Assembly: GCA_016278505.1 (NCBI GenBank)
Contig: JADQBQ010000028.1
Coordinates: 31,032-95,031, forward strand
Source of the DNA: Clostridiales bacterium
Lineage (GTDB): Bacteria > Bacillota > Desulfotomaculia > Desulfotomaculales > VENG01
DNA length: 64,000 nucleotides
Direction: 5' to 3'
Below the pieces are notes generated by a model. That model was not told the origin of the DNA, did not search any database, and saw only the letters and a list, made by a program, of their open reading frames with translations. A program made the translations under genes and the position numbers. Shown piece after piece: positions 41,279 through 50,586 of this stretch (its first letter is position 1; the number at the start of each line of letters is the position of its first letter).

Positions 41279-42481
41279 GTGAAATCACAAACAAAATATA
41301 AAATAGCAACCCTAGGTTCTACCAATTTTATAATTGTACTTGTTAATACCATACTCTTTCCAGTATTCCCGCAAATGGCCCAGGCTCTCGATATAAGCCT
41401 TAAGGAATTATCATGGCTAGTAGTTATTGTATCTTTTCCAGCGGCCGTCATCAGTCCGCTGGGTGGAATCCTTGCCGACCGCTGGAGCCGTAAGCACATT
41501 ATAGCCATATCCCTTTTGATTTACGGCCTGGGAGGTCTTTTAGCCGGCGTATCCGTATTTCTATTTGCCCAACCTTTCTATGCAATGCTATTAGGTAGAT
41601 TATTGCAGGGAATCGGATCAGCTACACCCATGTTCCTGACAACTGCCCTTGCCGGGGACATTTTCCAAAGTGCCGAACGGGTTAAGGCCGTGGGACTACT
41701 GGAAACTGCCAACGGAACCGGCAAACTGTTCAGCCCTATACTTGGTGCCGTGGTAGGTCTACTGGGCTGGTACGCTCCTTTTTTTATTTTCCCCCTGGTG
41801 GCAGTGCCCGTAGCCGTGGGTATTTGGATGACCATCAAAGAGCCGGAGCAGCCCCCTGTAGAGTGGGCTGAACAAAAGAAAGCCTTTTCCCTCTTCAAAA
41901 ACCGTTCACGCATACTATCTCTCTTGGCCGGATTTGTAACCCTTTTTGTTCTTATCGGTACCTTGTTCTGGATGAGCGATATTCTGTCAGATAAACTGCA
42001 GGGAGGTCAAATAGTACGGGGGATAATACTTTCTATGCCTGTGATGGCCATGATGTTAACCACCCTGGTGGCCGAATTTTTCAGTAAGCACCTGGGAGCT
42101 AAACTCACTATGGCCTCTGGCCTAATATTAATGGCCGTCAGCTTAACAGCCATACCCTTTTCTTTTGCCACATTTCTATTTTGGCCGGTGACTGCCCTGG
42201 TGGGAGTTGGTACCGGTCTGGTTCTGCCCCAGTTGGATACCATCAGCACATCGGTGACCAAGCGAGAGTACCGTGGAATCCTGACCACTGTGTACGGGTC
42301 CGGGCGTTCCCTGGGTGCTGCCCTGGCACCCTATATCTTCGCCATATTGATGGTCGGCGGAAAGGAAATAACCTTTTACCCTATTGCTGCCGGGGTGGCA
42401 GTAATGGGCCTGTCTGTGTTATTTCTTTTACACGATGAAGAGGTTCTGCCCAAGGATTTTATGCCCGAGGGTGCGGTGTAA
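41279..42481 (+). CDS. Major facilitator superfamily transporter
   Basis: 400 residues, 12 membrane segments, GTG start behind GAAGGACG. The MFS signature GGILADRWSRKH lies between helices 2 and 3, and the second half repeats the fold. It looks like a drug or metabolite efflux protein of the DHA1 type; substrate not assignable from sequence. It ends 7 bp from the convergent PPOX-family gene. Confidence 0.88.
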   Translation: MKSQTKYKIATLGSTNFIIVLVNTILFPVFPQMAQALDISLKELSWLVVIVSFPAAVISPLGGILADRWSRKHIIAISLLIYGLGGLLAGVSVFLFAQPFYAMLLGRLLQGIGSATPMFLTTALAGDIFQSAERVKAVGLLETANGTGKLFSPILGAVVGLLGWYAPFFIFPLVAVPVAVGIWMTIKEPEQPPVEWAEQKKAFSLFKNRSRILSLLAGFVTLFVLIGTLFWMSDILSDKLQGGQIVRGIILSMPVMAMMLTTLVAEFFSKHLGAKLTMASGLILMAVSLTAIPFSFATFLFWPVTALVGVGTGLVLPQLDTISTSVTKREYRGILTTVYGSGRSLGAALAPYIFAILMVGGKEITFYPIAAGVAVMGLSVLFLLHDEEVLPKDFMPEGAV

Positions 42482-42488
42482 AAGAATT

Positions 42489-43016
42489 TTATGTATTATT
42501 TACTGCACTGATTTTTAACTCTTTCCTGTCAAAGTATCCGGCTGAATTATCAACAAACCATACGGTAGAAGGCTCTATCTTATATATTTTCACTGAAGAT
42601 AGGGCCTCTTTCAACCGCGATACGGAAATAAAGTCCTTAACAAACGGATATTTTATTAAATAAAGGCTCATTGCCCCGGCCTTTTCCACTGTACCTGAAA
42701 CGTAGTAGGCTGTTCCTTCAAGTTGTACTCCTTTTATTTCGCGCCAGTTCTTATAATCATCGTTAATGGTTGCGGCTACTGCTGAATTCTCCCTAAGGTG
42801 TTGACAGTGTCTTGCTTCGGGCTTGGACAAAAAGTAGAGATTGAACCTATCATTAACGTAATACAAAGAGGCCGCCCAGGGCTGTCCGCCTATGCTGGTG
42901 GCCAAAGTTAATGTATTATGTTGTTCCAGGTAATCAATTATTTTTTGGCACAGTTCACGGTCCAATCTATGCACAACCTTTACAGGAGGGATTAATAACT
43001 GTATAGCATGGAACAA
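42489..43016 (-). CDS. Pyridoxamine 5'-phosphate oxidase-like FMN-binding protein
   Basis: 175 residues. Split-barrel fold pattern (NTLTLATSIGGQPWAASLYYVND, LYFLSKPEARHCQHLRENSAVAATI) typical of the PNPOx-like flavin reductase group. Start uncertain: ATG at 43016 or a GTG at 42974 closer to the conserved region. Function probably an FMN- or F420-dependent reductase; substrate unknown. Confidence 0.78.
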   Translation of the reverse strand: MFHAIQLLIPPVKVVHRLDRELCQKIIDYLEQHNTLTLATSIGGQPWAASLYYVNDRFNLYFLSKPEARHCQHLRENSAVAATINDDYKNWREIKGVQLEGTAYYVSGTVEKAGAMSLYLIKYPFVKDFISVSRLKEALSSVKIYKIEPSTVWFVDNSAGYFDRKELKISAVNNT

Positions 43017-43080
43017 CTTCTTTAAGTGACAAATTTGTTGCCTTATTATATAATAATTAATTCAGGGAGGTTTGATACAC

Positions 43081-43755
43081 TTGAGCTTAAAACAAAAAAT
43101 TAAAGATATCTGCGCTCTTCCGGACGGAGTGGATTTAGTAGGAGCTGCTCCGGTGGAAAGGTTTGAAGAACTTCCCCGGGATAAAAGACCTGAGCAATTA
43201 CTTCCCGGCACCAAAACCGTTATCGTTCTGGGTTCTCAGGTTTTTAAAGTGCTGACTGACAGACTTACTGCGGACAATAAAGTAGGAAAAGTTTCTCCCC
43301 GGGACATTTATGAGGCTCATAACTTAGCAGTTATCAATGATCTGACTCAAACTTCATACCGCATAGCCCGCTATTTGACTAACCAGGGTTTTACTTCTGT
43401 AAATTTAGGACAGGACCTTACTGACTATCGCACAATTTCTTCCGTCTTTTCATTTAAATATGCAGCAACCGCCGCCGGTTTAGGGGTTTTGGGTAAAAAC
43501 GGACTGGTTATAACACCTTCTTACGGTCCCCGGGTAAAACTAACGGCTCTTCTAACCAAGGCACAAATTAAACCAGACGAGATGGTTTTAGGCGACCCGT
43601 GTGAAGGGTGCAGCACCTGCATAAAGGTCTGTCCATCAGGGGCACTCAAAGAGCCGCAAGGCAGTCAGCGGGTAAATCATGACCGCTTTGTCTGTTGTTC
43701 CTTTTATACTGCAAACAAAGGGTGCGGCCTTTGCATGAGCAAATGTCCACGCTAA
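43081..43755 (+). CDS. QueG-like ferredoxin-domain protein 1
   Basis: 224 residues, TTG at 43081 behind GGGAGG. C-terminal part has two [4Fe-4S] motifs (CEGCSTCIKVCP and CCSFYTANKGCGLCMSKCP). The front part (GAAPVERFEELPRDKRPEQLLPG, AAGLGVLGKNGLVITPSYGPRVK) resembles the epoxyqueuosine/chlorophenol reductase group. Real QueG proteins are longer and bind cobalamin; this short form is probably an uncharacterised redox protein. Paralog at 43825. Confidence 0.75.
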   Translation: MSLKQKIKDICALPDGVDLVGAAPVERFEELPRDKRPEQLLPGTKTVIVLGSQVFKVLTDRLTADNKVGKVSPRDIYEAHNLAVINDLTQTSYRIARYLTNQGFTSVNLGQDLTDYRTISSVFSFKYAATAAGLGVLGKNGLVITPSYGPRVKLTALLTKAQIKPDEMVLGDPCEGCSTCIKVCPSGALKEPQGSQRVNHDRFVCCSFYTANKGCGLCMSKCPR

Positions 43756-43824
43756 CCAACTACCTGAAAATTAAACGGTTATCTGATATACTGGGGAACA
43801 AGATTTAGTAACGGAGGTGTAGAA

Positions 43825-44511
43825 TTGGATATAGCCAGTGAACTTAAATATTTCGCCCTCAGCCAGGGGCTGGTAGCAATAGGATCTGCACCTGTTGCGG
43901 CATATTCCGGCGCTCCCCGGGGGCACCGGCCGGAAGAATTCTTGCCGGGTGCCAAGACAGTTATCACTTTTAGTTACCGCATGAACCAGGCCGCGATAAA
44001 GCACCTTCCCCAAACCCGCGGGCAATATATGATGGAATTTAATACCGTTAACCAATTACTTTCCCAAGCCGGGCATAAAATGACACGCCTGCTGGAAGAA
44101 AAGGGATATCCCAGCCTTGCCATTAGTCCGGAGGCCGCCATCGGTGACTATCCACGACTAAAGGCTGACTTCTCCCATAAACACTCGGCCGTCCTTTGCG
44201 GGCTGGGACAATTTGGTTTAAATAACCTGCTTCTTACACCTAAATATGGGCCGGGAGTAAGATTGGGCAGTGTGTTTACTACCGCCGAAATAACTCTGGA
44301 TACCTCCCCCATTGATGGCAACCTTTGCGATAATTGTGGTAAGTGCGTAGATATTTGTCCGGCAGGGGCTCTAAATAATTACCAGGAGTCTTATTCTATT
44401 CAGACCGGCAGGCCCATAGATAAAGAAAAATGCTCTCACTACAAATTTGCGGTCCATAACGGCAACCGCTGCGGCATGTGCATAAAAGCCTGCCTGGAAA
44501 GGTTTTTGTAA
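43825..44511 (+). CDS. QueG-like ferredoxin-domain protein 2
   Basis: 228 residues, TTG start behind CGGAGGTG. Paralogous to the preceding gene: GSAPVAAYSGAPRGHRPEEFLPGAKTV, GLGQFGLNNLLLTPKYGPGVR, then CDNCGKCVDICP and a second cysteine set CSHY...RCGMCIKACL. Four cysteines in each motif suggest two [4Fe-4S] clusters. The tandem arrangement suggests a heteromeric or recently duplicated redox pair. Confidence 0.75.
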   Translation: MDIASELKYFALSQGLVAIGSAPVAAYSGAPRGHRPEEFLPGAKTVITFSYRMNQAAIKHLPQTRGQYMMEFNTVNQLLSQAGHKMTRLLEEKGYPSLAISPEAAIGDYPRLKADFSHKHSAVLCGLGQFGLNNLLLTPKYGPGVRLGSVFTTAEITLDTSPIDGNLCDNCGKCVDICPAGALNNYQESYSIQTGRPIDKEKCSHYKFAVHNGNRCGMCIKACLERFL

Positions 44512-44540
44512 AAAGACTCTTAGTTAGGAGTTGTTCCCAA

Positions 44541-44714
44541 TTGTTCAAACCAAGCCCTAGTTTTTTGCCCCTGATGGTAACGTGTTTTTCAGCAGTAGGC
44601 GTGTATTATCTTTTATCCCAACTCCTACACCTTTCTGATACCGTAAGCATGGGTACCGGGATAACTTTAGCTTTTATTCTTTCGCTTCTTTTCGCCCGCC
44701 GGAGGTCAAAATAA
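44541..44714 (+). CDS. Small membrane protein (57 residues)
   Basis: TTG at 44541 with TAGGAG ten bases upstream. Two predicted membrane helices (LMVTCFSAVGVYYLLSQLL and TGITLAFILSLLFA) and a basic end RRRSK. A frame from 44478 overlaps the previous gene and is less likely. No family recognised. Ends 14 bp from the convergent flippase gene. Confidence 0.45.
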   Translation: MFKPSPSFLPLMVTCFSAVGVYYLLSQLLHLSDTVSMGTGITLAFILSLLFARRRSK

Positions 44715-44728
44715 GACAGGCAGTAAAC

Positions 44729-46354
44729 CTACCTGCCAAACTTTCTTATAATAGGAGCAATTTTTTCGCCGATGACCGGCACTGCACCCACCTCCCGGGA
44801 CGTAATACCACCTACCAGTACCACCGCCGGAGCGTAAATGATTGCTCCGGCGCAAACAGCAAGAAGGGTCGCCCAGTTGTTTCCCACCTGCACACTAAAC
44901 ATTTGGTATATCTTAATAACTCCCACCACCATTATCAAAACAGCAATACTTGGGCGCACAACGGTTTTGCCAAAATGAAAGTCAAATCCCACGCGCTTTC
45001 TTATAGACAGAATATTTAGAAAAGATGCCACCACAAACATAGCCACAGTACCAATGGCGGCAGCTCTAACCCCAAGAGGTGTGGGCACTAGGTAATATGT
45101 AATACCAATTTTAAATGCAATCCCGGTAATTAAGCTGCGTACAGGAATATCAGCGCGGCCCAGCCCCTGTAATACACCCGTTGTAACCAGGTGCACAGCC
45201 CAAAAAATAACCACCCAGGACACCCAGGCCAGGGGGATGCCTGCTTCTCTGTCGGCAAACACCAGATAAGTCAGATGTGGGGCCAGCACAAAAAGCCCGG
45301 CAGCGGCGGGAAGAGAGAAAACAACGGCCAGTCTTACTGCCCTGGAGACCTGCCGACGTATATGCTGTTTATTGCCGGCAGAGTAAACTTCGGCCACGGA
45401 GGGCACAAGGTTAGCCCCTAAAGATACGGCAAAGGCAATAGCAATATTGATAAAAGACATGGCCATCTGAGTGAACTGGCCGTAGGCCGCCGTAGCTTCA
45501 CTCATGGAATAACCAACCAATTGTAACCGGTCAATGATTAACTTATTGTCCAAGATACCGGTGAGGGCCATAGCAATGGAGGCAAAGGAAATGGGTATGG
45601 CGGTGGCAAAAATTTTTTTTAATAAAGATAATGGCCCTTCCCTCCTGCCGCTGGTATCGCTAGCCATAAGCCGGTGAAATTCGCCCCGGTACAACCAGTG
45701 ATAAAATAACATGATCCCCGTTGCCGCTACAGCCCCGGGAATAGCGCCCATATTTGCCCCGGCAGCAGCCCAGGCCAACCCGTGAGGAAGAAATAGGTAA
45801 GCAAGTATTAAGGTTCCGGCAACCAACATAACCTGGTCAGCCACCTGAGATACTGCCACCGCAGTCATGTTCCTGACCCCCTGAAAAAGGCCGCGGTAAG
45901 CAGCTGTTACAGCAGCAAAGAAAACCACCGGAGAAATAGCGCGTAAGCCGTTATAACACCTGGGATCCGCCACAATACCGCTTTCCACCAGCCATTCCGC
46001 TCCCAGGAAGAGACTAAGGGAGGCCACCAGACCGATAACAAACATGGAAAAACGGGCCAACCGAAAAGTACGGTAGGCGTCCCGGTACCGTCCCACGGCC
46101 ATTTTTTCTGAAACCAGCCTGGCCACGGCAACCGGAATGCCGGCTGAGGACAGAGTAAAAAAAAGCAGGTAAAAATAATTGGGCAAGCCGTATATGCCCA
46201 TCCCCTCGGCTCCCAAAAGTCGGACCAGAGGCACTCTGTAGACAGCTCCAAGGATACGAATAAAGATTCCCGCTATGGTAAGGACCAGAGCTCCCTTAAT
46301 TACGGACTGTTTATTAAAACCGGACCTGGCCAACTGTATCACAAACCCCCACAT
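44729..46354 (-). CDS. spoVB: SpoVB-type polysaccharide/lipid flippase
   Basis: About 541 residues with roughly 14 membrane segments (MATE/PST superfamily). KGALVLTIAGIFIRILGAVYRVPLVRLLGAEGMGIYGLPNYFY is the characteristic start of stage V sporulation protein B, which flips peptidoglycan precursors in cortex synthesis, or of its vegetative paralogs (MurJ-like/YtgP). Start uncertain between ATG 46354 and GTG 46342, the latter with GGGGG close upstream. Which paralog it is cannot be told here. Confidence 0.82.
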   Translation of the reverse strand: MWGFVIQLARSGFNKQSVIKGALVLTIAGIFIRILGAVYRVPLVRLLGAEGMGIYGLPNYFYLLFFTLSSAGIPVAVARLVSEKMAVGRYRDAYRTFRLARFSMFVIGLVASLSLFLGAEWLVESGIVADPRCYNGLRAISPVVFFAAVTAAYRGLFQGVRNMTAVAVSQVADQVMLVAGTLILAYLFLPHGLAWAAAGANMGAIPGAVAATGIMLFYHWLYRGEFHRLMASDTSGRREGPLSLLKKIFATAIPISFASIAMALTGILDNKLIIDRLQLVGYSMSEATAAYGQFTQMAMSFINIAIAFAVSLGANLVPSVAEVYSAGNKQHIRRQVSRAVRLAVVFSLPAAAGLFVLAPHLTYLVFADREAGIPLAWVSWVVIFWAVHLVTTGVLQGLGRADIPVRSLITGIAFKIGITYYLVPTPLGVRAAAIGTVAMFVVASFLNILSIRKRVGFDFHFGKTVVRPSIAVLIMVVGVIKIYQMFSVQVGNNWATLLAVCAGAIIYAPAVVLVGGITSREVGAVPVIGEKIAPIIRKFGR

Positions 46355-46472
46355 AAAAATAGATATATACAATATAACATTATATAATACGTTGTGCCAT
46401 TTATTTACTACCAAGATTTAAGTAAGAATGCTTTAATGAAGCAGGTATCTAATGAAGCTGCTCAGAAAAATT

Positions 46473-46886
46473 TTAGTTGGAAGTTGTAAAAAAACGGTCC
46501 ATGTAGTCATGTAGCCTTTCAAAAAGAAGCCCTGTAACAAACCATATCGGAGCCATATCAAAGCGTATCAAGCCTAAAAGGTGCCAAGAAGTTTTACCGG
46601 TATAATCCCAGGGGCTGCTACCGGTTAGTACACGAATCAAACCACCGGTAGAAAATTCTATCACCCAGATAATCATAACCCATATTACACCTCGCACATA
46701 CCATGGATAAACGCGCACAATGTCATGTAAAGATTCAAGAAAAATGGCCAGCCCGTATATAGGGAACATCCATAAATAGGTAGTAGCCTGCAAACGCGGA
46801 TCCCCTCTTAAACCGGATCCCAAACCTGTCCAAAGGACTTCAAGCCCCCACCCTAGTAGCCCGTAAATTAGAAATTTTAGTTTCAT
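46473..46886 (-). CDS. Putative ABC-transporter type IV-like membrane protein (PF06541-like)
   Basis: About 137 residues, four membrane segments. FLIYGLLGWGLEVLWTG at the start and WDYTGKTSWHLLGLIRFDMAPIWFVTGLLFE at the end are typical of a small Firmicute membrane family annotated as putative ABC-transporter type IV; its function is unknown. Single gene, upstream of and on the same strand as the flippase. Confidence 0.75.
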   Translation of the reverse strand: MKLKFLIYGLLGWGLEVLWTGLGSGLRGDPRLQATTYLWMFPIYGLAIFLESLHDIVRVYPWYVRGVIWVMIIWVIEFSTGGLIRVLTGSSPWDYTGKTSWHLLGLIRFDMAPIWFVTGLLFERLHDYMDRFFTTSN

Positions 46887-47187
46887 GGGCAATATTTTGC
46901 TACATCCAGTAATTATTTATGAAAAAACTGCTTTAAAATAACCTTAATTTTACTTAGAATATAAAATCAGGCCAGAGAGGCAATAAAAGGCTTACATCCT
47001 TTGGTTTACAAATAGCCTGTACAATGCTAGTATGATAGTCAAAATGTCGATAACCATGCAAAAAACAAGGTTTCTTTAAAAACTCAGCAACCCAAGTCAC
47101 GAGAACAACAGGTTTATAGTATTGTAGGTATAGTATTGAAATTAGTATATTTAAGGGAGAAATGTGCGGGAATGAAGGTGACATATT
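46887..47187. other. Intergenic region, nothing clear
   Basis: AT-rich 300 bp between divergent genes. A minus-strand frame of 89 codons (46954-47223) overlaps the next gene start and looks random. No promoter with a good -35/-10 pair was found. Confidence 0.4.
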
Positions 47188-47481
47188 ATGACTGACCTCC
47201 AAGCCTATCGCATGGAGAAACAATTAGAGTCCATTCACGAACTAATTTGTCAATTAATTACCGTGAGAAATTACATTAAGTCATTACGGCAGGGTAAAAT
47301 TCAATATCGGGCGGACGCCCCTGAAGACATTAACAACATAGTACTGGAACTCCTGGAAAGCAACCAAAAAAACCTTCAATCAACCCTTATTGAACTGAAG
47401 AGAGCTGAGCTTCAAATAACCCAGCGAATAAAACAAAACTCACGAGAACTGGGGCAATCTTGTTTGTGGAATCAAATATAA
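47188..47481 (+). CDS. Small coiled-coil protein (97 residues)
   Basis: Entirely helical, with heptad-like spacing (MEKQLESIHELICQLITVRN, NLQSTLIELKRAELQITQRIK). ATG behind AAGGTGACATATT. No family recognised. Monocistronic: a terminator follows 0-30 bp after the stop. Confidence 0.65.
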   Translation: MTDLQAYRMEKQLESIHELICQLITVRNYIKSLRQGKIQYRADAPEDINNIVLELLESNQKNLQSTLIELKRAELQITQRIKQNSRELGQSCLWNQI

Positions 47482-47513
47482 CCCGAAGAAAGCTAGTCGG
47501 GTTATATTTTTTT
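47476..47513 (+). terminator. Intrinsic terminator after the coiled-coil gene
   Basis: ATATAACCCGA (47476-47486) pairs perfectly with TCGGGTTATAT (47497-47507), followed by Ts. The stem begins inside the last codons. Confidence 0.9.
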
Positions 47514-47522
47514 ATTCTCATA

Positions 47523-47551
47523 TTGACATATGTTCATAATAAGAATAAACT
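47523..47551 (+). promoter_or_regulatory. Promoter of the NifX-MinD-Mrp operon
   Basis: TTGACA (47523-47528), 17-bp spacer, TAAACT (47546-47551). Confidence 0.7.
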
Positions 47552-47569
47552 GATTATGAACTAAGTTCA
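47532..47569 (+). promoter_or_regulatory. Overlapping operator palindromes
   Basis: GTTCATAAT (47532-47540) and ATTATGAAC (47553-47561) form a perfect inverted repeat bracketing the -10. TGAAC-TAA-GTTCA (47557-47569) is a second palindrome sharing the right arm. Three GTTCA/TGAAC half-sites in one promoter suggest cooperative binding of a repressor. Confidence 0.6.
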
Positions 47570-47589
47570 CAATGGAAGAGGTGAATAAA

Positions 47590-47973
47590 TTGCAAATCGC
47601 TATTTGTTCCAATAATCATGACTTGAATTCCCAGGTGGATGAAAGATTTGGGCGGTGTGCCTATTTTGTTGTGGTAGACGAAATGGGCAACCTGCTAAAA
47701 GCAGTGTCCAACTCGTCTCTTAATAGCCCCCAAGGGGCAGGCATAGCAGCAGCTCAATTACTGATTAATAACCAGGTGGACACGGTGTTAACAGGGAGAA
47801 TGGGCCCTAAAGCCATGAAACCGTTACAGGCAGCCGGAATTGACATCTATACGGGTATTTCGGGCACAGTAGAGCAAACACTTGACCTCTTTTTAAAAGG
47901 TAGTTTGACACAACTTAAAACTGCAAACAGTCCCAAGCATGGGGGATCCCTTCCGGCAGAAGGGAGGGCTTAA
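47590..47973 (+). CDS. NifX/NafY-like Fe-Mo-cofactor-binding family protein
   Basis: 127 residues, TTG at 47590 behind AGAGGTGA. ERFGRCAYFVVVDEMGN, GAGIAAAQLLINNQVDTVLTGRMGPKA are typical of the small dinitrogenase iron-molybdenum cofactor biosynthesis family, common in anaerobes without nitrogenase beside MinD-type ATPases. Probably carries or senses an Fe-S/metal cluster. First gene of a four-gene operon; ends one base before the next start. Confidence 0.87.
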   Translation: MQIAICSNNHDLNSQVDERFGRCAYFVVVDEMGNLLKAVSNSSLNSPQGAGIAAAQLLINNQVDTVLTGRMGPKAMKPLQAAGIDIYTGISGTVEQTLDLFLKGSLTQLKTANSPKHGGSLPAEGRA

Positions 47974-47974
47974 G

Positions 47975-48841
47975 GTGGAAAACACTATTATAACCATTGC
48001 CAGCGGCAAGGGGGGTACAGGCAAAACTACAGTTGCATCTTGTCTTGCCATGTCAGCCCGGCAAACTGTACAATTCCTGGATTGTGATGTGGAAGAACCT
48101 AACGCCCATATTTTTCTTAAACCCCGCCTCACTAGAGAGGAAGCTGTATCACTAGATATCCCGCATGTTGATCATAATAAGTGCAGTTTTTGTGGCCGGT
48201 GCGCTGAAATTTGCATGTTTAACGCGTTGGCCGTGCTTGCTGATGAGGTTCTTACTTTTCCTGAACTTTGCCATAGCTGCGGGGGGTGTTGGACATTGTG
48301 CCCGGAAAAAGCGATCACTACCAATCGCCGGGAAATAGGGTTAATTAAAAGTGGGAGTGCTGAAAACATACATTTTACACAAGGTGAATTACAAGTAGGT
48401 ACAGCAACCAGCCCCCCTATAATTAAGGCAATGAAAAAGACAATACAAAAAAACAGTCTAGTAATAATAGACGCCCCTCCCGGAACATCATGTCCTGTGG
48501 TGGAAACAATGGAAGGATCGGACTTTGTCCTTTTGGTAACGGAACCAACCGCAATGGGTCTTAATGATCTGGCCATTGCCCTGCAGGTAGTGCGAGTATT
48601 AGATATTCCATGTGGAGTTATTATCAACCGGGGTACAGATGTTTATAGTAAAGTTGAGACATTCTGCCGTGAAAACAACTTGCCTGTTTTAATGAAAATT
48701 GCTGTAGACAGGGCAATTGCTGAGGCTTATGCCATGGGAATACCAGCCGTGGAAGCAAAACCGGAACTCAGAGAAGATTTCCGCAAAGTATTAAATCATA
48801 TTAAAGGGGTGACAGCAGGTGAAAGAACTTGTTGTCATTAG
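47975..48841 (+). CDS. MinD/Mrp-type ATPase with inserted ferredoxin domain, 1
   Basis: 288 residues, GTG at 47975 behind GAAGGGAGGGCTTAAG. Deviant Walker A SGKGGTGKTT at the N-terminus, then two [4Fe-4S] motifs inserted at about 60-110 (CSFCGRCAEIC and CHSCGGCWTLCP), then the ATPase remainder (IIDAPPGTSCPVVE). Such proteins are thought to assemble or transfer Fe-S clusters. Overlaps the next paralog by 23 bp. Confidence 0.9.
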   Translation: MENTIITIASGKGGTGKTTVASCLAMSARQTVQFLDCDVEEPNAHIFLKPRLTREEAVSLDIPHVDHNKCSFCGRCAEICMFNALAVLADEVLTFPELCHSCGGCWTLCPEKAITTNRREIGLIKSGSAENIHFTQGELQVGTATSPPIIKAMKKTIQKNSLVIIDAPPGTSCPVVETMEGSDFVLLVTEPTAMGLNDLAIALQVVRVLDIPCGVIINRGTDVYSKVETFCRENNLPVLMKIAVDRAIAEAYAMGIPAVEAKPELREDFRKVLNHIKGVTAGERTCCH

Positions 48842-49688
48842 CGGTAAAGGCGGAACCGGTAAAACCAGTATTGTCGCCTCCTTTGCTTCTTTGCTAACAA
48901 ACAAGGTGATGGTTGATTGTGATGTGGATGCTGCAAATTTACACCTGCTCTTATCACCCAAAATTGAGGAGCGCCACCAATTTTACAGCCTGCCCAAGGC
49001 CATGATTAATAGGGAAAAATGCAACGGTTGTGGATTATGTGAGGATACCTGCCGGTTTGAAGCCATAAAGGAGAGTACTGTAAATCCCTTGGGATGTGAA
49101 GGATGCGCTGTGTGCAGCCGTATATGCCCGGAAAACGCCATAGAAATGGTGGATACCGTGGCCGGTGAGTGGTTTAAATCCAATACAACGTATGGCCCTC
49201 TTGTGCATGCCCGGTTGGGAGCAGCCCAAGAAAACTCCGGAAAACTTGTCACTATGGTACGCAGCCAGGCAGCGAAAACCGCCAAAAAACTAGGTTATGA
49301 CTATATAATCACTGACGGCCCACCGGGCATTGGCTGTCCCGTTATTGCATCCATTGGAGGGGCTAGTCTAAGCCTCATTATAACCGAACCTTCTTTGTCG
49401 GGCATACATGATTTGGAAAGGACCATCGACCTGTTGGAATTCTTCGGAGTGCCCGCCATGGTTTGTGTTAATAGATGGGACATCTGTCCCGAAAACACTG
49501 AGCATATCAAAGAAATTTGCCGTAAACGAAAAATCCCTTTTGCCGGAAAGATTGCCTATGATAATATGGTAATGTTGGCTGCATCAAGGGGTAAATCGGT
49601 TGTGGAAATGAATTCACGAATAATAGATGAAATTATCAAAGTTTGGGAGAAGGTTTTTGAGGTTCTTTGTCCAAATATGAAACTATGA
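48819..49688 (+). CDS. MinD/Mrp-type ATPase with inserted ferredoxin domain, 2
   Basis: 289 residues, GTG start; paralog of the preceding gene with the same architecture: Walker A SGKGGTGKTS, ferredoxin insert (CNGCGLCEDTC and CEGCAVCSRICP), and ITDGPPGIGCPVIAS. The 23-bp overlap points to a coupled heterodimer. Confidence 0.9.
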   Translation: MKELVVISGKGGTGKTSIVASFASLLTNKVMVDCDVDAANLHLLLSPKIEERHQFYSLPKAMINREKCNGCGLCEDTCRFEAIKESTVNPLGCEGCAVCSRICPENAIEMVDTVAGEWFKSNTTYGPLVHARLGAAQENSGKLVTMVRSQAAKTAKKLGYDYIITDGPPGIGCPVIASIGGASLSLIITEPSLSGIHDLERTIDLLEFFGVPAMVCVNRWDICPENTEHIKEICRKRKIPFAGKIAYDNMVMLAASRGKSVVEMNSRIIDEIIKVWEKVFEVLCPNMKL

Positions 49689-49720
49689 CAATAACATAAA
49701 AAATTTCAGGGGGAGAGGAA

Positions 49721-50548
49721 ATGAGCACAAATAAAGATGAGTGTACTTCTTGTAACGAAAAGGACAACTGCAGCGGAGAAGACTGCAGTATTACTAAACT
49801 TGCTCCAAACGAAGCATCCGAAATAAAAAGTGTAATCGCCGTTATGAGCGGCAAAGGCGGAGTAGGTAAATCTTCCATTTCGGGCCTTTTAGCGGTCAAT
49901 TTAGCCCGCAGAGGATTCAAGGTGGGGATTCTGGACGCCGACATAACCGGCCCCAGCATCCCCAAAATGTTTAATTTGAAAGAGCAGCCTCATTCAGACG
50001 GGCGATTCATGTATCCCTTGGAAACATCAACCGGCATAAGAATCATCTCCATGAACCTTTTACTCCCCAGCGAGGACCAGCCCGTTATTTGGCGCGGCCC
50101 CGTTATCTCCGGGGCGGTAAAGCAGTTCTGGACTGATGTAGCCTGGGGCAGGCTGGATTATCTAATTATAGACATGCCCCCGGGGACCGGTGACGTTCCC
50201 CTTACAGTAATGCAATCTTTGCCTCTAACAGGGTTTGTAATTGTTACTTCACCTCAAGATTTGGCCTCCGTGATCGTGAAAAAGGCAGTTAATATGGCCC
50301 AGCAAATGGATGTCCCCATACTGGGGATGGTAGAAAACTACAGTTACCTTAAGTGTCCTGATTGCGGCAAAGAAATAAAACTGTTCGGCGAGGGCCACGG
50401 AACAAAACTAGCATCTGAAGCCGGCATTCCCATGCTGGAAATTCTGCCGGTAGATCCTTCACTTGCAAACCTGTGTGACAATGGGCAAATTGAAAATTAC
50501 CCGCCCGAATTGTTTAAAAATTTTCCCACTGTTAAGACCCACGCGTAA
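49721..50548 (+). CDS. mrp: Mrp/NBP35-family Fe-S carrier ATPase
   Basis: 275 residues, ATG behind GGGGGAGAGG. An N-terminal cysteine cluster (CTSCNEKDNCSGEDC) as in NBP35-type proteins, Walker A SGKGGVGKSS, DADITGPSIPKM, and the C-terminal CPDC (LKCPDCGKEI) that bridges an Fe-S cluster in the dimer. Likely cytoplasmic Fe-S cluster carrier. Last gene of the operon; a strong terminator follows. Confidence 0.92.
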   Translation: MSTNKDECTSCNEKDNCSGEDCSITKLAPNEASEIKSVIAVMSGKGGVGKSSISGLLAVNLARRGFKVGILDADITGPSIPKMFNLKEQPHSDGRFMYPLETSTGIRIISMNLLLPSEDQPVIWRGPVISGAVKQFWTDVAWGRLDYLIIDMPPGTGDVPLTVMQSLPLTGFVIVTSPQDLASVIVKKAVNMAQQMDVPILGMVENYSYLKCPDCGKEIKLFGEGHGTKLASEAGIPMLEILPVDPSLANLCDNGQIENYPPELFKNFPTVKTHA

Positions 50549-50586
50549 ACAAAATTTTATTAAAAGCACGCGCTTTAATACTTTAA

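Noticed and set aside
40767..41309. 180-codon minus-strand frame
   Set aside because: Overlaps the plus-strand zinc-ribbon gene and the MFS start; low-complexity aromatic composition.
46954..47223. 89-codon minus-strand frame
   Set aside because: Overlaps the coiled-coil gene start and has no ribosome binding site or recognisable pattern.
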